DNA of 64,000 nucleotides, from contig CAKPYV010000001.1 in NCBI GenBank assembly GCA_934203205.1, positions 165,708 through 229,707 on the forward strand. Direction: 5' to 3'. The first letter of the stretch is position 1. Every line of letters starts with the position of its first letter. The translations under genes and the position numbers were made by a program. The notes under the pieces were generated by a model that was given only the letters and a program-made list of their open reading frames with translations, did not search any database and had not been told where the DNA came from. Below, piece after piece: positions 17,119 through 24,720 of the stretch. The stretch comes from an uncultured Anaerovibrio sp. (lineage in GTDB: Bacteria > Bacillota > Negativicutes > Selenomonadales > Selenomonadaceae).

Positions 17119-18573
17119 ATGAAATATATCTCACAGGAAAATGCTCCTATTCTGGAGGCACTGGAAAAAATGAAAATTGCCAGATTGGTGCCCTTTGACG
17201 TGCCAGGTCACAAACGGGGCCGGGGTAATCCGGAGCTTACTAAGTTTCTGGGGGAGCAGTGTCTGTCTGTGGATGTAAATTCAATGAAAATGCTGGATAA
17301 TCTTTGCCATCCTGTTTCGGTTATTAAGGAGGCAGAGGAGCTGGCAGCAGAGGCCTTTGGAGCAGCCCATGCTTTTTTTATGGTGGGAGGAACTACCTCG
17401 GCGGTGCAGGCTATGGTTATGTCTGCCTGCAAGCAGGGGGATAAGATTATTATGCCTCGCAACGTACACCGCAGTGCTATTAATGCTCTGATACTTTGTG
17501 GCGCTGTGCCAATATATGTAAATCCTCAAATGGACCCTACTTTGGGAATTTCTTTGGGCATGAGTGTATCTGATGTGGAGCGGGCTATTAAGGAGAATCC
17601 TGATGCCAAGGCAGTTCTGGTGAATAATCCTACCTATTATGGCATTTGCTCTGATATAAAATCAATTGCCAAGCTGGCTCATGAGCATGGTATGCTGCTT
17701 TTGGCAGATGAGGCTCATGGCTCTCATTTGTACTTTAGTGATAAACTGCCAGTGGCCGCTATGCATGCCGGGGCAGATATGGCCGCCATCTCCATGCACA
17801 AATCCGGAGGCTCTTTGACTCAAAGCTCTATTTTGTTGATAGGGGATAGGGTATCCCAGGGCTATGTTCATCAGATTATTAATTTGACTCAAACTACCAG
17901 TGCATCCTATTTGCTTATGGTAAGTCTGGATATTTCCCGTCGCAATATGGCTCTTAGGGGCAAGGAACTGGTGGACAAAATCATTGCCCTGGTGCAGTAT
18001 GCTAGGGATGAAATCAACACCATTGGGGATTATTATGCCTATTCCTCAGAGCTGATAAATGGGGATTCCATATTTGACTTTGATATTACCAAGCTGGCTA
18101 TATATACCCGCTCTATTGGTTTGGCGGGAGTAGAGGTTTATGATCTGTTGCGGGATGAATATGATATTCAGACTGAATTTGGTGATATTGCTAATCTTTT
18201 GGCCTATGTGTCTGTGGGAGATAGGGAAAAGGATATTGAAAGACTGGTTTCTGCTTTGGCGGAAATTCGGCGTAACTATCGTCAAACCGGTCGTGAAATG
18301 CTGAAGGCTGAGTATATCAGCCCACAGGTTGTATGTGGTCCTCAGGAAGCTTTTTATGGGGAGAAGGAATCTCTGCCTTTGTATGATACATTGGGCAGGG
18401 TTTGCAGTGAGTTTGTCATGTGCTATCCACCGGGGATACCTATTTTGGCACCGGGTGAGCGGATCACAGAGGAAATTCTTCGCTATATCCGTTATGCCCG
18501 CAAAAAGGGCTGCCAAATGACAGGCCCAGAGGATATGGAGTTAAGGCAGCTGAATGTTCTAACTCATATCTAG
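17119..18573 (+). CDS. speA: Orn/Lys/Arg decarboxylase, probably arginine decarboxylase
   Basis: PLP decarboxylase with the aspartate-aminotransferase fold, Firmicute SpeA/CadA type (484 residues; B. subtilis SpeA is 490). The PLP lysine is K228 in SMHKSGGSLTQSS; LLADEAHGSH and FDVPGHKRG are diagnostic. Because agmatinase and spermidine synthase lie just downstream, arginine is the most likely substrate (giving agmatine), but lysine or ornithine cannot be excluded by sequence. The ATG at 17119 follows AGGGGG; the upstream in-frame start at 17089 lacks a ribosome site. Confidence 0.88.
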   Translation: MKYISQENAPILEALEKMKIARLVPFDVPGHKRGRGNPELTKFLGEQCLSVDVNSMKMLDNLCHPVSVIKEAEELAAEAFGAAHAFFMVGGTTSAVQAMVMSACKQGDKIIMPRNVHRSAINALILCGAVPIYVNPQMDPTLGISLGMSVSDVERAIKENPDAKAVLVNNPTYYGICSDIKSIAKLAHEHGMLLLADEAHGSHLYFSDKLPVAAMHAGADMAAISMHKSGGSLTQSSILLIGDRVSQGYVHQIINLTQTTSASYLLMVSLDISRRNMALRGKELVDKIIALVQYARDEINTIGDYYAYSSELINGDSIFDFDITKLAIYTRSIGLAGVEVYDLLRDEYDIQTEFGDIANLLAYVSVGDREKDIERLVSALAEIRRNYRQTGREMLKAEYISPQVVCGPQEAFYGEKESLPLYDTLGRVCSEFVMCYPPGIPILAPGERITEEILRYIRYARKKGCQMTGPEDMELRQLNVLTHI

Positions 18574-18637
18574 TGGCGGCATAGAAGATATTTGTCATAG
18601 TTTTAGGGTGAACAATAGTGAGAGGAGAGTGACTGGC

Positions 18638-19489
18638 ATGCTCTGGTTTACAGAACAGCATACTCCTAATGTGAGATTTTCTATCAAGGTTGATCGTCAG
18701 CTTTTTAGTGAGCAAAGTGAATTCCAGCGTATTGATGTATTTGAATCAGAGGAATTTGGCCGGGTTTTGACCTTGGACGGCTATTTGATGCTTACGGAAA
18801 AGGATGAGTTTATCTATCATGAAATGATTGCCCATGTTCCTATGTGTGTACATCCCCAGGCCAAAAATGTTTTGGTTATTGGTGGTGGCGATGGCGGCAC
18901 AGTAAGGGAGCTTTGCAAATATAAAACTATTGAAAAAATAGATTTGGTAGAGATTGATGAGCGGGTAGTGGATATCAGCAAGCTGTATTTGCCAAAGGTG
19001 GCTTGTGCCTTGGAAGATCCTAGGGTTCATTGTTATTATGAGGATGGCCTGAAATTTATTCGCCATGTGGAGGACGAATACGATTTGATTATTGTGGATT
19101 CCACAGATCCTTTTGGTCCTGGTGAGGGGTTATTTACCAAGGAGTTCTATGGCAATTGCTTTAAGGCTCTCCATGAGGATGGCATTATGGTTAATCAGCA
19201 TGAAAGTCCTTTTTATCAGGAAGATGCCTATGCTATGCAGCGAGCCCATAAGAGAATATGTCATTCCTTCCCTATAAGCAGGGTATATCAGGTGCATATT
19301 CCTACCTATCCTTCCGGACACTGGCTTTTTGGCTTTGCTTCCAGAAAATATCATCCTGTAAAGGAAGTAAATTGGCAGGCTTGGAAGGATTTGCGGATTC
19401 GTTGCCGGTACTATAATTGTCAGTTGCATGCAGGCTCTTTTGCTCTGCCAAATTATGTGGAGGAATTGTTAAGAGATGTTGAAGACTAA
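18638..19489 (+). CDS. speE: Spermidine synthase (polyamine aminopropyltransferase)
   Basis: Transfers the aminopropyl group of decarboxylated SAM to putrescine, releasing methylthioadenosine. 283 residues (E. coli 288). The Rossmann motif VIGGGDGGTVREL and the substrate loop IIVDSTDPFGPGEGLF are intact, with FGRVLTLDGYLMLTEKDEF near the N terminus. The ATG at 18638 follows GAGGAGAG. Its end overlaps speB by 14 bp, indicating coupled translation. Confidence 0.94.
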   Translation: MLWFTEQHTPNVRFSIKVDRQLFSEQSEFQRIDVFESEEFGRVLTLDGYLMLTEKDEFIYHEMIAHVPMCVHPQAKNVLVIGGGDGGTVRELCKYKTIEKIDLVEIDERVVDISKLYLPKVACALEDPRVHCYYEDGLKFIRHVEDEYDLIIVDSTDPFGPGEGLFTKEFYGNCFKALHEDGIMVNQHESPFYQEDAYAMQRAHKRICHSFPISRVYQVHIPTYPSGHWLFGFASRKYHPVKEVNWQAWKDLRIRCRYYNCQLHAGSFALPNYVEELLRDVED

Positions 19490-20354
19490 TGTAGAAACCT
19501 TTTTGGGTTGTGAATCCCCTTGGGAGGAAGCCAGAATCGTTATTTATGGTGCTCCCTTTGATTCTACCACCTCTTTTCGTCCCGGTACCAGATTTGCCAG
19601 CCGTACCATGCGGGGGGAGTCTTATGGGCTGGAAACCTATAGTCCCTATCAGGATTTGGATTTAGAGGATGCTGCTATTATGGATAGTGGTGATCTGGAG
19701 CTGTGTTTTGGCAATACAGAGATGGCTCTTAATGATATTGAGGCTAGAGCAGATGAGATTGTGTCTGCTGGCAAACTGCCTTTTATGATTGGCGGTGAGC
19801 ATTTGGTAACTTTGGGAGCTGTAAGGGCTGTCCAGAAAAAGTATCCTGATGTGCATATTTTGCATTTTGATGCTCATACAGATTTGCGCCAGGAATATCT
19901 TGGTGCAGAGCTGTCCCATGCTACTGTGTTGCGCCGTATTTGGGATTTGGTGGGAGATAATCGTATTTGGCAGCTGGGAATCCGCAGCGGTATGCGGGAG
20001 GAATTTCAGTGGGCCAAGGGACATACCAATTTGCGCCCCTTTGATTTGCAGGCTATGCCAGAGGCATTAGCTGCTTTGCAGGGGAAGCCGGTTTATTTTA
20101 CCATTGATTTGGATGTTATGGACCCATCTGTATTTCCGGGAACAGGTACGCCGGAATATGGCGGTGTGTCCTTTAAGGAGCTGTTGGAAGCAGTCTTGGC
20201 TGGCTGTGGCCTGAATATCGTGGGCTGTGATTTGGTGGAACTTTCTCCTGCCTATGATCAGAGCGGTGCTTCTACAGCTGCGGCCTTGAAGATTATGCGG
20301 GAAATGCTTTTGAAATTGGAGGCTCCTTTTATTCAGGGACCAATAAATGTTTAA
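19476..20354 (+). CDS. speB: Agmatinase
   Basis: Dinuclear manganese ureohydrolase converting agmatine to putrescine and urea. Metal ligands are visible in GGEHLVT, HFDAHTDLR (DxHxD) and DLDVMDPSVFPG (DxD); 292 residues. It starts inside the 3' end of speE. The context of arginine decarboxylase and spermidine synthase favours agmatinase over arginase or guanidinobutyrase. Confidence 0.92.
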   Translation: MLKTNVETFLGCESPWEEARIVIYGAPFDSTTSFRPGTRFASRTMRGESYGLETYSPYQDLDLEDAAIMDSGDLELCFGNTEMALNDIEARADEIVSAGKLPFMIGGEHLVTLGAVRAVQKKYPDVHILHFDAHTDLRQEYLGAELSHATVLRRIWDLVGDNRIWQLGIRSGMREEFQWAKGHTNLRPFDLQAMPEALAALQGKPVYFTIDLDVMDPSVFPGTGTPEYGGVSFKELLEAVLAGCGLNIVGCDLVELSPAYDQSGASTAAALKIMREMLLKLEAPFIQGPINV

Positions 20355-20381
20355 TAAATAAAATTATTTGGAGGTATAAAT

Positions 20382-21581
20382 ATGGGAAAAGCGTTAATTA
20401 TCGGTTGTGGCGGTGTGGCCAGCGTAGCCATTCACAAATGTGTGCAGAATAGCGATGTTTTCAATGAAATTTGCATTGCCAGCCGTACTGTTAGCAAATG
20501 CGATGCTTTGAAGGAAAAGCTTTCTGGTGGCAAATGCAAGATTACTACAGCTCAGGTAGATGCCAATAGTGTGGAGGAGCTGGTAGCTCTGATTAACAAG
20601 GTAAAGCCAGATGTAGTGTTGAATTTGGCTCTGCCATATCAGGATTTGACCATTATGGATGCCTGCCTGGAGTGCAAGGTTAGCTATGTGGATACTGCTA
20701 ACTATGAGCCAGAGGATACTGCTAAGTTTGAATACAAGTGGCAGTGGGCTTATCGTGAAAAGTTTGAGAAGGCTGGTATTACTGCTCTGTTAGGCTCTGG
20801 CTTTGATCCTGGTGTTACCGGTGTATTTAGTGCTTATGCCTTGAAGCATCATTTTGATGAAATTAATTATATTGATATTCTGGATTGCAATGCAGGAGAT
20901 CACGGCTATCCATTTGCTACTAATTTTAATCCAGAGATTAACATTAGAGAGGTTTCTGCCAAGGGAAGCTATTGGGAAGATGGCAAGTGGGTAGAAACAG
21001 AGCCTATGGAGATTAAGCGAGTATACAACTTCCCAGAGGTAGGTCCAAAGGATATGTATCTGCTCCATCATGAGGAGTTGGAGTCCTTGGGTATCAATAT
21101 TCCTGGTATCAAGAGAATTCGTTTCTTTATGACCTTTGGGGAAAGCTATCTCCGTCACCTCAAATGTCTGGAGAATGTAGGCATGACCTCCATTGAGCCA
21201 ATTGAGTTTGAGGGTAAGAAGATTATTCCTTTGCAGTTCCTGAAGGCAGTATTGCCTGATCCAGCCAGCCTTGGCCCAAGAACTGTAGGTAAGACCAATA
21301 TTGGCTGCATCTTCCGGGGCAAGAAGGATGGCAAGGATAAGACCTATTATCTCTACAATGTTTGCGATCATCAGGAATGCTACAAGGAGGTAGGTTCTCA
21401 GGCTGTTTCCTATACCACCGGTGTACCTGCTATGATTGGTGCTATGTTGGTAATGAATGGTACCTGGAGCAAGCCAGGCGTATATAATATTGAAGAATTT
21501 GATCCAGATCCATTTATGGATGCGCTGAATAAATGGGGATTGCCTTGGCAGGAAAGCTTCAATCCGGAGCTGGTTGACTAA
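20382..21581 (+). CDS. Carboxynorspermidine/carboxyspermidine dehydrogenase (saccharopine dehydrogenase family)
   Basis: Reductively condenses a diamine (putrescine or diaminopropane) with aspartate semialdehyde to give carboxyspermidine or carboxynorspermidine. 399 residues. The N-terminal nucleotide-binding motif GCGGVASVAIHKC, then LNLALPYQDLTIMDACLE and the ALLGSGFDPGVTGVFSAYA segment, match the lys1-like polyamine branch rather than true saccharopine dehydrogenase. Stop and start overlap by one base with the next gene, its usual pathway partner. With putrescine made upstream, carboxyspermidine is the likely product. Confidence 0.9.
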   Translation: MGKALIIGCGGVASVAIHKCVQNSDVFNEICIASRTVSKCDALKEKLSGGKCKITTAQVDANSVEELVALINKVKPDVVLNLALPYQDLTIMDACLECKVSYVDTANYEPEDTAKFEYKWQWAYREKFEKAGITALLGSGFDPGVTGVFSAYALKHHFDEINYIDILDCNAGDHGYPFATNFNPEINIREVSAKGSYWEDGKWVETEPMEIKRVYNFPEVGPKDMYLLHHEELESLGINIPGIKRIRFFMTFGESYLRHLKCLENVGMTSIEPIEFEGKKIIPLQFLKAVLPDPASLGPRTVGKTNIGCIFRGKKDGKDKTYYLYNVCDHQECYKEVGSQAVSYTTGVPAMIGAMLVMNGTWSKPGVYNIEEFDPDPFMDALNKWGLPWQESFNPELVD

Positions 21582-22735
21582 TGGCAGCTATGGAGAAGCA
21601 GCCTGCTTGGCTGCAGGAGGTTGCCACGCCGGCCTATGTTATTGATGAAAAGCAATTGATTCACAATTTGGAAATTCTCAAGGGAGTTCAGGATAGATCA
21701 GGCTGCAGTATTCTGTTGGCCCAAAAGGCTTTTTCCATGTATGCCTGTTATCCCTTGATTGCCAAGTATCTCAAAGGGGCTGCTGCCAGTGGTCTTTTTG
21801 AGGCTCGTCTTGCCTACGAGGAATTTCCTGGGGAGAATCATGTTTTTAATCCGGCCTTTCAGGATAAGGAATTTTCTGAGCTGTTGCAATACTGCGACCA
21901 TTTTGTTTTTAATTCTGTGGCTCAGTGGAAGAAATTTCGGAAGAGAGCCTTGGCGGCTCACAAGGAATGTGGTTTGCGCATCAACCCAGAGCATTCGACT
22001 CAGGATCATGCTATCTATGATCCCTGCTCTCCTTTGTCCAGATTGGGAGCGAGAATCAGCGAAATTCAGCCAGAGGAGCTGGAGGGCTTGACAGGTTTTC
22101 ACTTCCATACGCTTTGTGAGCAGGGCGCAGAGCCTTTGGCAGAAACATTGGAGGCTGTAGAGGAAAAATTTGGCAAGTATTTGACTCAGCTGAAATGGAT
22201 TAATTTTGGCGGTGGACATCATATTACCAAAGAGGGATATAATATTCCTTTATTGGAAAAATGCATCAATCGCATGCAGGAAAAATACGGCTTGAAGGTT
22301 TATTTGGAGCCTGGGGAAGCTGTAGCTCTTAATGCAGGTTTCTTGGTAACAGAGGTATTGGAGCTGATAGAGGGGCCGGAACGGGAAATGCCGGTAGCTA
22401 TTCTGGATGCCTCTGCTGCCTGTCATATGCCAGATGTTATTGAAATGCCTTATAGACCACCTCTTCTTAATAGTGGCGAGGAGGGCGAAAAGACATATTC
22501 CTATATGTTGGCAGGAGCTACCTGCCTAGCTGGTGATAATATAGGCATTTATTCCTTTGATAAGCCTCTGGAGTGTGGGCAGCGGCTTGTATTTGGTGAT
22601 ATGGCCATATATACTATGGTCAAAAATAATACATTCAATGGTATGGCTTTGCCTGATATTTACTATGTAGATAGTCAGGACGAGTTAAAGTGTATTAAGA
22701 AATTTGCTTATGAGAATTTTAAGTGTAGATTGTAA
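21581..22735 (+). CDS. nspC: Carboxynorspermidine decarboxylase
   Basis: Alanine-racemase-fold PLP decarboxylase that turns carboxyspermidine into spermidine, or carboxynorspermidine into norspermidine. The PLP lysine is in LLAQKAFSM near residue 50. INFGGGHHITKEGYN and LEPGEAVALNAGF are the conserved phosphate and substrate loops, and DASAACHMPDVIEMPYRP is diagnostic of the NspC group. 384 residues. Overlaps the dehydrogenase by one base (TAATG), so both are made together. Confidence 0.93.
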   Translation: MAAMEKQPAWLQEVATPAYVIDEKQLIHNLEILKGVQDRSGCSILLAQKAFSMYACYPLIAKYLKGAAASGLFEARLAYEEFPGENHVFNPAFQDKEFSELLQYCDHFVFNSVAQWKKFRKRALAAHKECGLRINPEHSTQDHAIYDPCSPLSRLGARISEIQPEELEGLTGFHFHTLCEQGAEPLAETLEAVEEKFGKYLTQLKWINFGGGHHITKEGYNIPLLEKCINRMQEKYGLKVYLEPGEAVALNAGFLVTEVLELIEGPEREMPVAILDASAACHMPDVIEMPYRPPLLNSGEEGEKTYSYMLAGATCLAGDNIGIYSFDKPLECGQRLVFGDMAIYTMVKNNTFNGMALPDIYYVDSQDELKCIKKFAYENFKCRL

Positions 22736-22897
22736 AAAAATTAATTTTTATGGTGAGTAGGCATTAAGTCCATTTTTTGTAAATATATACAGAAATGCAC
22801 ATTTGATATTTACGAATGTTGCAATTTTTTATATAATCAAAAAGTGTAGGAAAATTTGCCGTATAGTTTTATGTTTTATGTAGGGAGGGGCAGCTAT

Positions 22898-23335
22898 ATG
22901 GAAAATAGGAAGGTCAGGGATGAGATAGATACATTGGTATCATTCATCCGTCAGCGGCACAAGGAATTTATGATGGCTCGTTTGCAGCCACTGGGAATCA
23001 AAACCAGCTCTAGAGGTTCTGTGCTTTATGCAGTCTTTGAAAATGAAGGTCTGGTACAGGATGATATCAGCAACAGATTGAGCATGGACAAGGCTTTTGT
23101 CACCAGAGAGCTCAATGCTCTTAGCGAAGCAGGCTTGATTCATAGGCTAAAGGATCCTAAGGATCACCGTAGAAATCATATTTTCCTTACTGAGGATGGC
23201 AGAACTATTGGTGAGGCTATTGTGAAGATAGAGGATGATTGGGTAAATATGGCTTATAACGGCTTGTCAGTTAGGGAACTGAATGAGCTTAAGACATACG
23301 CTGAACGAATCTGTGGTAATATTCGCAATACCTGA
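22898..23335 (+). CDS. MarR family transcriptional regulator
   Basis: Winged-helix dimeric regulator, 145 residues. The recognition region reads LVQDDISNRLSMDKAFVTRELNAL and the wing is RLKDPKDHRRNHIFLTEDG, both typical of MarR. The ATG at 22898 lies 7 nt after GGGAGGGG. The ligand and targets are unknown. It is alone between the polyamine block and the pheST T-box; whether it controls either is speculation. Confidence 0.85.
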   Translation: MENRKVRDEIDTLVSFIRQRHKEFMMARLQPLGIKTSSRGSVLYAVFENEGLVQDDISNRLSMDKAFVTRELNALSEAGLIHRLKDPKDHRRNHIFLTEDGRTIGEAIVKIEDDWVNMAYNGLSVRELNELKTYAERICGNIRNT

Positions 23336-23373
23336 TAATAAGGATGCATCTTGGACCTGGCCAGGAAAAATAG

Positions 23374-23402
23374 TTGCCATGTAATAAAAATAGTGTTAAA
23401 AT
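23374..23402 (+). promoter_or_regulatory. Promoter of the T-box-pheST transcript
   Basis: TTGCCA, 17-bp spacer, TAAAAT with TGT just upstream (extended -10). Confidence 0.55.
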
Positions 23403-23447
23403 ACATGGTACAGCAAAGAAGGAGAAAGTAATCTGTTTGCAGACTTA

Positions 23448-23636
23448 TAGAGAGTGCCGGAAGGGTGGAACCGGAACAGTATCAAATAGATGAAGTTCGC
23501 TCTGGAGCTATTCTGGTGAAGAGATGTAGTCAGAACGTTTTCCGCGTTAGGGAGTTAATTAAGTAAAAATTAGGGTGGTACCGCGAACCGCAAGTTATTT
23601 GCCTTCGCCCCTAGCTATGGGGGCGAGGGCTTTTTT
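23448..23636 (+). ncRNA. T-box leader, Phe specifier
   Basis: tRNA-sensing leader upstream of pheS. Stem I begins with AGAGAG (about 23450) and closes with CGCTCT. The likely specifier codon is TTC (Phe) at 23496-23498. The invariant T-box AGGGTGGTACCGCG is at 23572-23585, followed by the terminator stem. Uncharged tRNA-Phe should pair with the T-box and let transcription continue into pheST. Confidence 0.92.
23601..23636 (+). terminator. T-box terminator
   Basis: GCCTTCGCCCC / GGGGCGAGGGC, 11-bp stem with one wobble, 8-nt loop, followed by six T. Confidence 0.9.
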
Positions 23637-23671
23637 GTTGTTCTGCTCCCGGATAGATAAAGGAGGATAAC

Positions 23672-24703
23672 ATGGAAGAAAAGATTGAACAGCTGCGGCA
23701 GGAAGCTGCTCAGGCTGTAAAGCAGGCAGTAAGCAGCCTTGGAGATCTGAATGACATCAGAGTCAAGTATCTGGGCAAAAAAGGTGAATTAACCAGTATC
23801 CTGAGAGGTATGGGACAGCTGTCCAAGGAGGATCGTCCTCGCATTGGTCAGATTGTTAATGAGGCTCGTCAGCAGCTGGAACAGCTGATTGCAGAGAAAA
23901 ATGAAGATCTGCGGGAGAAGGAGCTTCAGAAGCGTTTGGCAAATGAGAAGATTGATGTTACTCTGCCAGGACGCCGTGCACCTCGTGGTCATATTCATCC
24001 ACTGACTATGACCTTGATGGAAATCAAAACTATCTTTATGAAGATGGGCTTTACTGTGGAGGTAGGGCCAGAAATCGAGAAGGAATATTATAACTTTGAG
24101 GCATTGAACCTGCCTAAGGATCATCCAGCTCGGGATATGCAGGATTCTTTTTATATTAATGAAGATATTCTCATGCGTTCCCAGACCTCTCCTGTACAGG
24201 CTAGAACTATGGAGGCCCATGAGCCTAATAGTCCAATCCGTATGATTGCTCCTGGTCGTGTATATCGTCGGGATGATTATGATGCTACCCACTCTCCAAT
24301 GTTTACTCAGATTGAGGGTATGGTTATTGATAAGGACATCAGTCTGGCTGATTTGAAAGGCACCTTGGAGAACTTCCTGAAGCAGATTTTCAACGACAAG
24401 GTAAAGGTACGTTTCCGTCCAAGCTTCTTCCCATTTACTGAGCCTAGTGCTGAGGTAGATATTTCCTGTGTTATGTGTCAGGGTAAGGGCTGCCGTGTCT
24501 GCAAGGGTACTGGCTGGCTGGAGATTCTTGGCTCTGGTATGATTCATCCAAATGTATTAAGAATGAGTGGCTATGATCCTGAAAAGGTTAGTGGCTTTGC
24601 CTTTGGCCTTGGTGTAGAGCGTATTGCTATGCTGCGTTATGGTATTGAGGATCTGCGTTTGTTCTATGACAACGATTTGAGATTCTTGAAGCAGTTCTGG
24701 TAA
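23672..24703 (+). CDS. pheS: Phenylalanine-tRNA ligase alpha subunit
   Basis: Catalytic subunit of the alpha2-beta2 class II synthetase. 343 residues: an N-terminal coiled coil for tRNA contact, then the catalytic core with HPLTMTLMEIKTIFMKMGF, motif 2 PGRVYRRDDYDATHSPMFTQ and motif 3 GFAFGLGVERIAMLRYGI. Strong AAAGGAGG ribosome site. Controlled by the T-box upstream and followed 17 nt later by pheT. Confidence 0.97.
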   Translation: MEEKIEQLRQEAAQAVKQAVSSLGDLNDIRVKYLGKKGELTSILRGMGQLSKEDRPRIGQIVNEARQQLEQLIAEKNEDLREKELQKRLANEKIDVTLPGRRAPRGHIHPLTMTLMEIKTIFMKMGFTVEVGPEIEKEYYNFEALNLPKDHPARDMQDSFYINEDILMRSQTSPVQARTMEAHEPNSPIRMIAPGRVYRRDDYDATHSPMFTQIEGMVIDKDISLADLKGTLENFLKQIFNDKVKVRFRPSFFPFTEPSAEVDISCVMCQGKGCRVCKGTGWLEILGSGMIHPNVLRMSGYDPEKVSGFAFGLGVERIAMLRYGIEDLRLFYDNDLRFLKQFW

Positions 24704-24720
24704 TAGGGAGGATTGAGAAA

